Made by a program: the position numbers and the translations under genes. Positions 54,413 to 64,000 of a stretch of DNA of 64,000 nucleotides are shown here, piece by piece. The notes below the pieces were generated by a model. That model had not been told where the DNA came from, searched no databases, and worked only from the letters and a program-made list of their open reading frames with translations. The stretch spans positions 66,728,257 to 66,792,256 of the forward strand of contig CP154956.1 of the NCBI GenBank assembly GCA_039621445.1, written 5' to 3'. This DNA comes from Euglena gracilis (Eukaryota; Euglenida; Euglenophyceae; Euglenales). Numbering within the stretch: the first letter of the stretch is position 1; every line of letters begins with the position of its first letter.

Positions 54413-55627
54413 TGTATTGTTTATTGGCCTTCATTTGACTGTAAAGACCTCTTATCGATGCAATTGTCGATCTCATTGCACAAGGTGGAGTTGTTTCCGA
54501 GAGGATGGATATTCTGAAACGTAGATTAATTTAACACCTCCATCACCCCTGGGGGGGGTTTGAGAGTGGGTGGGAGGGGTGAGGCTGCTGGACCTGGGGG
54601 AAGTGGGGTGTGCTCTGGGTAAGTCCAGCCAAAGGCCTGAGTCACTGTGTCAGCCCCTTGGTCACTGTGTGTGTATGTGTTTGGGGCTAAACAATCAACC
54701 TGGACTCTTACTCGAACGGGTATGATGAAAAGAATACTTTCCTTTTTACGGATGAATCACATCTCTGAAATTTTGGGAAATCAATCTGGGCAAGGGGCAT
54801 TTGAAGTAACCCCCCTCCCCCCAAATAACTTGGCGGGGTGCCAGGTTATTGGAACCAGCTTTTGGCCCTGCCCCCCGCCAGGTTATTTGGCCCCCGCCAG
54901 GAGCAAGGGCCCCGCTAGGTTATTTGGGGGGGTTTATCTTTTCGCCAGAAACACATCTTTGCTTTAAATAAAAATAATTTGAAACCGAACTGAGTGGTTC
55001 ACCCACCCCTTTTCCCCCCGAAAATCGACCCACCCCCCCCCCCCCCCCGCCGCCCACCCACCCTCCCAAAAGCAGATCCCCAGGTCATGTGCACAGGACC
55101 CTGGAAACATACTCGGGCTGCGTTAGCCGGGGTATGGGACAAGATCAGGGGTAGGGGGGGGGGGGGTCATGTTAAGCAACCCGTTGGCACAAGGTCAACA
55201 TCCAAATTGTAGATCCAGGGAAACCCAACAAAAATCTCATCAGGAACAAAACCAGCCAAGTTTACAATTATTGCTCTTTTTGGGGGGTTCAAAGGCAAGC
55301 ATTTTCCTCAAGAAATGTGCCACTTTTTCCTTCATTTTAAAAAGGAATTTTTTTGTTGACCATTTTGTCCATATTTTAATAACCCTTGGCCTTCCAGTGA
55401 GGTCCAACTTTAGCAACCGGTTGTCTGGTGAGGACAAGATGCAGCGCGGAGCCCCCGTTGATGACCCCATAGCCAGACCCACTGGCCATGACTCAGAAAT
55501 CCTAGCTGGTGGACAAGCAAAATCTGCCTGTCCCTCCCAGCCTGCTCCAGGCCGTTCCAGCCTCATGCTCCTCCGCCCCAAGTGGAGGTCCAGCGGAAAT
55601 CCCCCCAACTACCCCCAATTTTTTTTG
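54413..55627. other. Spacer between the two 22-bp repeat blocks
   Basis: Contains 'CCAGGTTATT'/'AATAACTTGG' inverted motifs at 54820-54935, C runs at 55030-55048, and GGGACAAGATCAGGGG at 55137. If the two 22-bp blocks are the two ends of one element, this would be its interior, but they lie in opposite or unclear orientation and no transposase is seen. Confidence 0.35.
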
Positions 55628-55765
55628 GTAATTTCAATAACTTTGTCCAAAAGTTTCAATAACTTTGTCCAAAAGTTTCAATAACTTTGTCCAAAAGTTT
55701 CAATTCCTTTGTCCAAAAGTTTCAATAATTTTGCCCAAAAATTTCAATTATTTGCCCGAAAATTT
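55628..55765. repeat. 22-bp tandem repeats (second block)
   Basis: Six or seven head-to-tail units of TTTCAATAACTTTGTCCAAA plus AG, the first three almost identical, later ones drifting (TTTGCCCGAAAA). Same family as 54300-54412. Confidence 0.85.
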
Positions 55766-58521
55766 CAATATCTCTGGGTCCCGGCTGTAATATTAACAGC
55801 AGCACCAGCAGCAGCAGCAACACTCATGCAACAACACTTCAGCAGCGTAATTATAGCACAAAATCTTGGATGCTTTAAACATGTGATGTGACATTGTTGC
55901 CACCCCCCCACCTCTTGCTCTTCTCCACGTGCAAACTTGCCACCTCACCTCACTTCCTAGATATAATTTGGAGGGATATATTTGGTGGAAAGAATTGAAA
56001 TGATGGTTGCAAATCAGGAAATCAGAGATGTGTTCAGAACATCTGAATGCGGAACAGAGTCAAGTTCCAAGAAAAATGGTCAAAACTGTGAAGAAGTGGA
56101 AACAGGAAGTGCTCGAAACAGATGCAAGCCAAGCATTTGTTGACAGCTTTTCAAAAAATGCAGGTAAATGCATGAATGAGACGCCGGGACTAAGGGACCA
56201 GGCCTTGTAGTGGCCAGGTTGCCCCAAACCTCCTTCCATGCATAAACAATACCCTCTCCAGTTTCCAGAACTTTTCATATTTCCGTTGAGCAGATCTTCT
56301 ATAAAATCTGGAGATTAAGGACCAGAGAGCGCTCTGCGACTGCTTGGCTGCTGTGCTGGCCTGGTCTGTTGGCCCGGGCCCTGGGGTCTGCCTTGGAAGG
56401 CTGTTTTTGCTTTGTCTAACCCTGAGCGATCTCCTGACTTGAAATAAACTGCACAAATGTCCCCCCCCCCCCGTGGCAGAAAAGGGAGGGTTGACTGGAG
56501 GGGACATCCCAGGGTTCGATCGCCACCTAAACAATGGCAACACTTCAGGTGACCGATTTTTCGGACCGGCACCAGGCACCAAGCCTAAAATTTTCGCAAC
56601 CAAAATCGGTCGAAAATGCCATTTTGGGCACTTTTTAGGCCAACATTTGTGAAAAATGCAAAAGAATTTTCGGCACGAAGCGCCAGAAGGAGAATTTTTT
56701 TTGACTTTTGGGGGGATCCCCGGACCTTGGCAGGTCCAGACTGACTGATGCTTTCAAAGTCACTCAGTGGTTTCTGGCTCCTGTGGGGGGGGGTCGGCCA
56801 GGATTGGTCGAAAGGGGCAACCGGCGCCGAAAGCACCAGAATTTTTTTTGGGCCAAAATCCATTGATTTTTTATCTATTTTGGCACAAGTGGCCAAAGTA
56901 ACCGACCCAAGGGTGGGAAGTGGGTGACCGGTTTTTTGCAAATGGAAAGTGACCCCCCCCCCGTGTACTGTGACCCCCCGTGTACTGTGACCCTCCCCGT
57001 GGGGTCCGTCCCCCCCCCCCCGGGGGTTCAGACACACCTTGAGCAATGGTATGGAGCTCAGTGACTCCGGGGGGACACTTTTCCCGGGCCCAAACCTACC
57101 CACCCACCGACTTTTTTTTCAAACCCCACCCATTCACACCCCCCCCCCCGGGGTCAACCACCCACATCACCCAAAATCCAACAAAAATTGACCTGGAACC
57201 GAGAAAATTTTTCCAGCAACCATTCTCCCATGGTGCAAATGGAGGCTGAACAGGACACTGAAACAATAAAAAAAGGGGCGTTCAATTTCAAAGATAGCAC
57301 TATGGGTCAGCAGGGCCACCCAGAGCACCTTTCAGACCAGCAGGCTGTGTGCAATACAAACTGGACCCTGCCATATTGTTTGTCTCCAAAAGTTCAAAAA
57401 ATACAGCATTTGTTTGGCTGGGCCAAAATCTGACCCATGGTGCACCCCGACCCCCGGGGTGGGGGGTCCAGCAGCCCCAACCCACCCACCGGCAATTTTG
57501 GGTCAAAAAATGCCAAAAAAAATGGCCAAAACCCCAGCCCCAGAGGGGAATCCACAAAGAAATTGGGGGTGCCCACCCTGCTTCCACCTTCCCCCCCCAG
57601 GGGATCCAAAGTTTAAAAAAAAATCCCTGTGGGGGTGGTCGACCCCCTACCACCAATAGGGTTTCGGGGTTTCTTGTACTGCCTTGAGAATGGGCTTATT
57701 CTTATTTTGGGGGGGGGGGAGGTCATGAAGATGGATGATAAAAAATAGCATGCTTTCGGCTCTTCAACTGGGGGGTGAAATAATCTCAATTTCAACCCCA
57801 GCGCTTTCAGGGGGGCTGATTTCAATGAATAATGACTGGCTTGGCCTCCAGCACTGCGGAGCCTTATAGACCGAACGGTCAGAATATATTGGTCAGAAGC
57901 TTGATGCTCAAAAAATCAAAGGCATCTCAGGTAAGAACCAACAAAGAAGAATCCACCAAACGCTAGGCCACCACCGATCGATGGCAAGCACCAATGAAAA
58001 CTTGAGCTTTTAGGTTCCTTTCTTGTTTCGTCGTTTTGAAAAAAGATTAAAAAAAATACTGTTCAAAATCCATTTTTTTGAAGGCACAATGAGTCTCCCT
58101 TCATCAATGCAAACATAGCGGAATGACAACCCACCATGGGTGAACAGCCTAGCCATCTGATGACTACTATCCCCCTTCCCCTGATCTTGTCCCATACCCT
58201 GGCCAATGTAGCCCGGGTATGGGACAAGATCGGGGGGGGGGGGGACAAGATTGAGGAGGGGGGTATTTTGCTTGTAGTTTTTTTTCGCCCTTGTTCTTTT
58301 TTTTACTTGTCCCATTGGCCTTCTGGTCAGGGTCGAGGTGATGCCCCCACCCCCCCCGCGTGTGGGCCAGCCCAATAAAAAAATCCAGGTCCTAGTTTGA
58401 CTTAAGAGCATACCTATGCCACCTGATGGAAACAGGTCCTGGATAAAAACAACATGGGAAATAACAATAACAAATAATGATAAATCATAAGCATAATCAC
58501 AATCATAATCATCAAAATAAA
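55766..58521. other. Repeat-rich intergenic region
   Basis: No supported gene. Features noted: a CAGCAG triplet run (55798-55818); a block at 56640-57010 with hairpin GGCACGAAGCGCC (56671) and 'GTGACCGGTTTTTTGCAAAT', related to 28.03-28.25 kb; facing C/G blocks at 57440-57660; and GTATGGGACAAGATCGGGG with inverted partner GATCTTGTCCCATACC at 58180-58235. Confidence 0.4.
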
Positions 58522-58885
58522 TGCCATCCCCCCCCCCGAGCTATTCACGTCCCCAGGACACTTTATGGCCCAATGGGAACAGTACGGGGGGGGGGGGGAA
58601 AGGTTGGGGGGGGGGGGGGCTAGGTCCCCCCCCGAGCTATTCCCATACTCGAACCTCGGGCAGCCCAAAAGAGGTCATTTTTGGCAACTTTTTTGGACGT
58701 TCGCAAAAAATGGTCAATTTTAAGCACATTTGCCAAAAAGTGATTTTGGAAAACGTCCCAAAAACGTCGATTTTTGAGCATTTTTTTTGGCAAGTTCTTT
58801 GTAAAAAGTTCTTTGACAGTGAGCTATTCCCGTCCCCCCTATGGAATAGCTCGGGGGGGAACAGCTCGGGGGGGGGGGGCATGGT
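58522..58885. mobile_element. Inverted-repeat element, CCCCGAGCTATTC family
   Basis: CCATCCCCCCCCCCGAGCTA at the left faces GAACAGCTCGGGGGGGGGGG CATGG at the right. CCGAGCTATTC recurs inside at 58628 and 58820-58850. No target duplication could be fixed. Non-coding. Confidence 0.55.
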
Positions 58886-58904
58886 ATTGTTATTTTGGGC
58901 GGGG

Positions 58905-59036
58905 GGGGGGGGTCTGTAGGCCGACTAAGTTCGCGTTTTGGCAATCCTTTTTCCTTTCGGCCCGACCTCCAATGGTCGATAAGCCATAGCCAATGGTCGG
59001 CCCTTCGGGATCGTCATAGCCAATTATCCGCACGGA
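58905..59036. mobile_element. Short copy of the 813-bp element family
   Basis: 'GGCCGACTAAGTTCGCGTTT' and 'CGGCCCGACCTCCAATGGTC', then 'TCGTCATAGCCAATTATCCG' and CACGGAGCC, match the reverse complement of parts of 19083-19400. The right end (GGCTCCGTGCGG in reverse) confirms that this motif is inside the element. Most of the interior is deleted. Confidence 0.65.
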
Positions 59037-60787
59037 GCCCCCCCCCCATGTGCCTAGGCTCCAATGGGAGGGTTACATCACAACGAACCAAACATGGAAC
59101 AAACCTTGGTGCATAATTGGCGTTTTTTTTTGATTTTTTAAAAAAACAAACAGCATGTTTTTTTTGGGAGAAAAACCACCCCAAAAAACATCAAAAAAAC
59201 AAAAAACATCATTGAAAAAACTCGTTATGAAACACCCAAAACCACTTCGAATCCAACAAAGTTCAAAAGTTGCCAAAATGCTCAGAAACATCCAAAAATT
59301 ACAAGAAAAATGTGACGTTTTCCATTTTTGTGGAAGGAAGTGGCAGAAATGACCAAGAAGCTGCCGAAAACGATTGAAAATATGCATTCAAAACTTTTTC
59401 GTACAAAACCTCGTGGGCGTTTTTTATATGTATATTTTTTTAAAATAACTTGTTAGAATTACCATGCCCCCCCCCGTTAGTGTCCCATATAACGACAGGG
59501 CGGGTATGGGGAAGTTCACCTTTTCAAATCTTGGATTCCATACCACCAAGGCATACTTGGCAACTTGTTTTATTTGGACACTGTTTTTTTTTTTTGCTTT
59601 TTACCATGCCCCCCCCATAATGTCCCATGCCCCTTGCCACGGCATATGAAATATTTTTGCAGTGGACACTTTTTCCCTCTGTTGCTTTGCAATAATTGAG
59701 ATGATTGGGTATGAGTGAATGAAAAAAAAAAATAACTAGCCTTTTGACATGTTTGCGGTGGGAAGAGGGAACCACGATGAAATCATTCAATTGGTGCTGG
59801 GGTGTTGCCAGAGGAACCTGGCGGGTGAAGTAATGGAACCTCTGACCAGCCATCCTTGGGCTCAATCTTAAGCCATTTCTTGTGAATTAAATGAATTCCT
59901 TGCAGAATGTCCGCTGGGCCTGACCCCCCGTGTTTGGTGGCGCCAATTTACAGGTCATAATTTTCCTTTGGTGCGCTTCTGCCGGAGGGGACTTTGAAAA
60001 TTTTGCAAATTGCCCTCACCCTCCCCCAAAATGTCCCCCCCCTCAAAGTGGCCAAAAAGTTTTGGCAAATTTTGGTTCACCCCCCTCAAAGTGGCCATTT
60101 CCTTCGGCGCCTTTGGCGCCAAAGGCCAAAAGTGTCCCCCCTCCCAGAGTGGCCATTTTGGGGTCCCACAGCGCCCAGAGGGTGGCCACTTGAGGGGGGG
60201 GGTGAGGGTATTTTGGTTTTATTCAGAAAAAACCTGCAAAATCACTTTCATCAATTTCATTTCTTGTTGAAACCCTTCCAACTTGTCTGTATTTTTCTTG
60301 ATTTATCAAGACGTCCATATCCTTGTCTTAAGAGGGGCTAGGCGGGGGGCCTAGGCCCTACAGCGCTGGAATTACACCAGAGTTACTCACCCGGCCAGGG
60401 GGAGCAACAAAAGAGGACTGGTGTAAGGGGTCCCTGGCCACTCACCACACAGCAAACTAAACAGACAAGAAGCCTTAATGCAACTAAGGGGGCCTAGCCC
60501 CCCCCCCCGCAGCCCATGCGGCCGCTCGCCCCCCCCCCTCGACCCCAAAATTTTCTGGCAAATCTGGTTTGCCCCCCAAAGAGGCCACTTTCTTTTGGTG
60601 CCGAAGGTGCATCAGCACAAAAATTCCCCCTAATTGGCTAACTGGGGGTCTGAAGGAGCCCGGCCATTTGCCAAATGGGGGGGGGGGGTGAGGGTAGCTG
60701 ACAGCTCATTTAAAACAAAGTCAAAGAAACAAAAAAAACGCCATTGAGGGTCTTGGCAAGTTTTTTCTTTTTCACTTTAAACTCCTT
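59037..60787. other. Intergenic region
   Basis: No supported gene. A-rich sequence at 59110-59300; 'ACCATGCCCCCCCCC' blocks at 59461 and 59603; 'CTCAAAGTGGCCA' repeats at 60040-60190 with hairpin CGGCGCCTTTGGCGCC at about 60106; a C run at 60499-60508. Confidence 0.4.
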
Positions 60788-61400
60788 GGAGGCTAGGCAC
60801 AGCGGGGGGGGGTCCAAGGGCGGCCACCAGGGTTCGATATAAGGACAGGTGGGGGGGGGTGGTCCGGACCCCCCCCTGCGGGCCAGGAGGGGTGGTGGAG
60901 GGGGGGGGTACACCCCCCCCCCCCACCTAAACAGGTGCGCGGTCAGGGTGACCGAAAATTTTTTGACCCCCCAAAACGACCAAAAATGCCATTTTGGGCA
61001 CTTTTTGGGCAAAAATGTGCCAAAAATGCAAAAAATTTTCGGCGCGAAGCGCCGGAGGAAAAAATTGACCCTTTTTGGGGGGGGTCCCGGGAACCCCCCC
61101 GAGGGTCGGTCCGGACCCCCCTGGCAGGTGGGGGGGGGGTGGTCCGGACCCCCCCCTGCGGGCCAGGAGGGGGGGGGGGGGGTGGGGGGGGGACACCCCC
61201 CCCCACCTAAACCATGTACGCCCTCCTTATATCGAACCCTGGCGGCCACGCAGGCGGCGCGCGTCCTAAAATCGGTGATTTTTGGGTCCAAAAACTCGTC
61301 ATTTTTGGCCATTTTTGGGCATTTGATAAAAAAACCACTTTTTGGGCCGCACGCAGATCGCGCAGCCCCCAAATTTGCCATTTTACCCGCCCCCCCCCTT
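60788..61400 (-). mobile_element. Older element of the GGAGGCTAGGCAC family, split by a hAT-like MITE
   Basis: The end GGAGGCTAGGCACAGCGGGG at 60788 and the sequence 61242-61320 ('GCAGGCGGCGCGCGTCCTAA' and 'TTTTTGGGTCCAAAAACTCG') match the reverse complement of parts of 2561-2856. The match is broken by the 414-bp element at 60828-61241. The right limit is approximate. Confidence 0.6.
60828..61241. mobile_element. hAT-like MITE with perfect 8-bp target duplication, copy 2
   Basis: Ends CAGGGTTCGATATAAGGA and TCCTTATATCGAACCCTG are exact inverted repeats. GCGGCCAC flanks both sides (60820-60827 and 61242-61249). The interior is the reverse complement of 28510-28947, apart from a missing 30-base hairpin segment and different C/G run lengths, and keeps one GGCGCGAAGCGCC hairpin (about 61039). 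It is inserted within the older element 60788-61400; the unoccupied version of the site is at 2742-2780. Confidence 0.9.
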
Positions 61401-61490
61401 GTCCACCGACCGGGTTCCTGCAACCCCCGACCGGGGGGTGGTCGGTATATAGGGGTGGTCGGTGGACAAGGGGGGGGGGCGGGTATGTCC
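61387..61490. mobile_element. Short inverted-repeat element, CCCTTGTCCACCGACC
   Basis: TACCCGCCCCCCCCCTTGTC, then CACCGACC, facing GGTCGGTGGACAAGGGGGGG, then GGCGGGTA. The interior has 'GGGTTCCTGCAACCCCCGAC', as in the longer element at 49958-50218. About 100 bases, almost entirely palindromic. Confidence 0.7.
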
Positions 61491-61984
61491 AAAAATGGTC
61501 ATTTTTGACCATTTTTGGGACTCAAAAAGTCGCGATTTTCTGCGAAAATTTTTTCTTAGGTACCCTCACCCACCACAGGCCCCAAAATGGCCACTCTGGG
61601 GGAGGGGACACTTTGGGGGGGGGGGTCATGGGGGACAATTAAGGGGGGGGCACGGGCCATGAGCCAATTACCCCCAATTAACCAATTGGGGGATTAGGGG
61701 GGGGGGGGTGAGGGTGCAATAGAAACTGAACATTAGAAAATTTACTGGTGGAAAGGGCTTGCTCAGTCCCATGGCAGCAGTCGAAGCAAAGCCAACACCA
61801 CCGCCAGCAAAAGCACCCATCCACAACCCTTGTTTTGCAGAAGTAAAACACAGAGCAAAGCGGGATGGAGGTTGGTTGCTGTAGTTTGAAGGCATGTCTC
61901 TGAGGAGAAGGAAACAAAGAGGAGTGCAAAAACTTAAAAAAACACGACCTTACCCGATTTTGAAACAGTTAATCATTCACGGGC
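61491..61984. other. Spacer
   Basis: C/G runs around 61610-61700 with CCAATTACCCCCAATTAACC AATTGGGGG-type inverted motifs. No gene is seen. Confidence 0.4.
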
Positions 61985-62106
61985 TTCACACGTGAGAAAT
62001 TCGTGAAGCATTAACGGCTTCATCGTGCTAGACCTTGAACTGTTCACGGTCCAGCATGATGAAGCCGTGAACTGTTCACGGCTTCATCGTGCTAGATCGT
62101 GAATGG
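61985..62106. repeat. Hairpins of GGCTTCATCGTGCTAG repeats
   Basis: ACGGCTTCATCGTGCTAG occurs twice directly (62011 and 62082) and once inverted (CCAGCATGATGAAGCCGTGA at about 62051), with AACTGTTCACGG between, giving a foldable structure of about 60 bases. It lies at the 3' side of the recombinase fragment. Confidence 0.8.
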
Positions 62107-62109
62107 TTT

Positions 62110-62660
62110 TTTTTTGAAGAAAGGCTCCACATAAAAGCGTTCCGGATCGAACGGAAGAAAAAATTTGGTGACCCTGGCGGTAGGGGAACACTGCGCTCCT
62201 TCAAAAGGGCCAGCTGGCGATCGATCGCCTGAACGGGGCAGGTGCGTGGGTCATCGCCGGACGTGATCATCAAGGAAAAAAGTTTGTGATCCACGTGGTT
62301 TAGGTCCCCCGGCAGGTTTTTCATCGTGCCCACGACAATGCTGTAAGATTTGCGCCCCTCAAGCTCAAGCTCAAGCTTGAAACTCTCCACCACCGAACGC
62401 CGCAGCACCTCCCCACAATACCCGGTGGTGTACCCCAGCTTGAGTAAATTTTTCCTCTGGACCCAAAATGGGCTGTCGCGCCCCGCTGCAATCAGCATGC
62501 TGTCGTTTTTGGTTCTTTGGACGAAGGTTTTGTGGGATGGGCACGATGGACCATTGACGCGCGAGAACTTTTCAAGACGCAGCAAGAGGCTGATGCCTGG
62601 GTCAAGGTGAGACAAGAGAAGGCCGGAAAAGATGGCCGCCTTCGTTCCATGCTGGTGTCC
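62110..62660 (-). pseudogene. Crypton-like tyrosine recombinase fragment
   Basis: The minus strand is open from about 62660 to 62110. It reads LLLRLEKFSRVNG, then NLLKLGYTTGYCGEVLRRSV, then KSYSIVVGTMKNLPGDLNHV and DDPRTCPVQAIDRQLALLKE. The run 'KNLPGDLNH ... DDPRTCPVQAI' resembles the segment before the catalytic His-x-x-Arg in DUF3504/Crypton-type recombinases (family comparison from memory, not tested). No His-x-x-Arg or active Tyr is found downstream before the hairpin repeats at 62106. It has no start codon that I trust. Hairpins on both sides recall the layout of the PHD units at 8-13 kb, which may carry the N-terminal part of a related enzyme. Confidence 0.5.
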
Positions 62661-62741
62661 TCTTTTCGGACATAGGAAAATGCTGTCAGTTGCATTTACT
62701 GATACGAAAACTGTGTTTAGAACGTCGCTTCGGGCGTGAAG

Positions 62742-62794
62742 ACGTGTTTCAGAACGCCGCTTCGGGCAGCCCGAAGCGGCGTTCTGAAACACGT
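62742..62794. repeat. Perfect 25-bp-arm palindrome
   Basis: ACGTGTTTCAGAACGCCGCT plus TCGGG, a 3-base centre, then the exact reverse complement. A related AACGTCGCTTCGGGCGTGAA lies just before at 62720. Sits at the 5' side of the recombinase fragment. Confidence 0.9.
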
Positions 62795-63359
62795 GTATTC
62801 TAAAATTTGACATCCTAATTTGTAAAATCCCACACCTCAGGTGCCATACAGCATATCAATTGAAAGCTCTCCCCATGAGCTTTCATTTGGTACCCTCAGA
62901 ACACAGCCACACTGCACAGCGCCCTGAAAATCGCCGATCGCATGTTCCGACCCTTTTCGCAAATTCCAAAATCCACTGTTCACCTGCCATGTTGCCCCTT
63001 GATCGATAGCCCTTCTCGAGGGCTTTCAGCAGATGGCCTTAGATTTCAGTCGTGCCGCATGGTATTTTATTTCAGAAATCCCCCAAATTTGACCAAATGG
63101 AAATTGTTGCACAAAATACCCCAATTTCTGGCCAAATACCTCCCCAAAACTGCTCAGATATGATTAGACATGATTGCCACATTCTAAAAACCATTTTGGA
63201 CACTTTTTGGCACTTTTCATTTTAGGTCCCCTGGACGCCGTCTTCCCGCCCAAACCGCCGGTTCGGCTCAGAAAATTCTGCGTCGAACCGGCGTCCTGAA
63301 CGCCGGTTCGGGCGTGAAGCCAGAGCCCCACAGAGCTACACGGTTTCTACTACAAAAAA
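62795..63359. other. Spacer
   Basis: Contains a 'CAATTGAAAGCTC' and 'TCATTTGGTACCC' phrase at 62857-62895 that recurs at 63670-63690 and 63735, and GCCGGTTCGG/CCGAACCGG motifs at 63255-63315. No gene is seen. Confidence 0.4.
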
Positions 63360-63471
63360 GGGGGGGCGGACGCCAGTTCTGTCCAAAACCCGGCGTTCCG
63401 GACGCCGGTTCCGAAGGACGGAACTGGCGTCCGGAACGCCGGGTTTTGGACAGAACCGGCGTCCGCCCCCC
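63360..63471. repeat. GC-rich palindrome with 53-bp arms
   Basis: Left arm 63360-63412 (GGGGGGGCGGACGCCAGTTC, TGTCCAAAACCCGGCGTTCC, GGACGCCGGTTCC) and right arm 63419-63471 are reverse complements with one mismatch, around a 6-base centre. Each arm holds smaller CCGGCGTTCCGGACGCCGG palindromes. More copies of ACCGGCGTCC follow at 63500-63530. Confidence 0.9.
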
Positions 63472-64000
63472 CCCCCCTGTTTAAAGCGGCGTTTTAGAGA
63501 CGCCGGGTTCAGGACAGAACCGGCGTCCCAACCTTCGGTCAAAGGACCCTCCCAGGACCAATCTCCGACCACTCATCTGCAATGTCACGCCACTTTGCAT
63601 TTGACCAAATTCCGGCGATCGCGAGGGTATTTCTGGGTGTGTCAATCGTCCAGTTACAAAGTCACCCCTCAATTGAAAGCTCTTTTCATCAGACGACTGG
63701 TGATCACCACCAAATTCAGCCATGCCGCCTGGTACTCTTATTTCATGTCACTGGGAAATCCTAATTTCACAACTCTGGTACCCCCCAGGGCCCCTCAAGG
63801 TGGTCGATTCGAAGAGAAAAAACGTTTCTGTAAGGTTTATTCAGCATCTTAAACCAAAAATCACCAAAAAAATTTACCACAAATTTCGACTCAGATTCTG
63901 GCCGATCCGACGATCGCGAGCGTATCTCGGGCTGCGTGCAACGTCAGGGTACCAAGCATACAATTGCTTACCGACCCCCGGGGGGGGGGGGGAGGGGGGT
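63472..64000. other. End of window
   Basis: No supported gene. 'CCGGCGATCGCGAGGGTATT' at 63612 resembles 'CCGACGATCGCGAGCGTATC' at 63907, a likely degenerate repeat. The window ends in a G run. Confidence 0.4.

Noticed and set aside
1-64000. tRNA or rRNA genes
   Set aside because: I saw no cloverleaf with the usual A-box/B-box sequences and no rRNA core sequence while reading; a covariance-model scan would be needed to exclude them.

Overview
This window looks like nuclear DNA from a repeat-rich, intron-rich eukaryote, most likely a protist or alga. The reasons: recognisable protein domains are split over short exons with GT/AG borders and matching phase; intergenic and intronic DNA makes up most of the sequence; and mobile elements of eukaryotic type (hAT-like, Tc1/mariner, DIRS/Ngaro-like, Crypton-like) are everywhere. 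I see no bacterial-style operons and no convincing rRNA or tRNA genes. Runs of C or G longer than seven bases are extremely common and mostly lie inside short inverted-repeat elements. I cannot name the species.

Layout. 1-3.4 kb: repeats, including an inverted-repeat element with a perfect 8-bp target duplication (1223-1497) and an older element (2561-2856). 3.4-5.1 kb: exons of two unidentified minus-strand genes and another hAT-like element. 6.1-12.9 kb: three copies of a mobile unit that carries a PHD-finger gene; two are bounded by terminal inverted repeats (8299-10533 and 11582-12899) and each has a large hairpin next to its left end. 13.0-13.5 kb: a dead Tc1/mariner transposase. 15.3-31.2 kb: the main gene, a plus-strand WW-domain plus multi-RRM RNA-binding protein spread over about 16 kb, with introns full of repeats. 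32.4-36.6 kb: a decayed DIRS/Ngaro-like retrotransposon on the minus strand (gag, RT-RNase H, partial tyrosine recombinase, split direct repeats). 40.8-48.8 kb: a class 3 lipase gene on the minus strand, of which three exons are recognisable. 41.6-48 kb and 49-61.5 kb: dense inverted-repeat elements, including a 1.3-kb foldback made of two half Tc1/mariner elements (52966-54279) and a hAT-like MITE nested in an older element (60828-61241). 62.1-62.7 kb: a Crypton-like tyrosine recombinase fragment between hairpins. 63.2-63.5 kb: a long GC-rich palindrome.

The genes do not form a pathway. The WW-RRM protein is probably an RNA-processing factor and the lipase probably acts on acylglycerols. The most notable content is the mobile-element landscape: several short families that share G/C homopolymer tracts and a 6-bp-stem GGCGC hairpin, at least three of them with hAT-type CAGG ends and 7-8 bp target duplications, and the unusual PHD-finger-carrying inverted-repeat unit.
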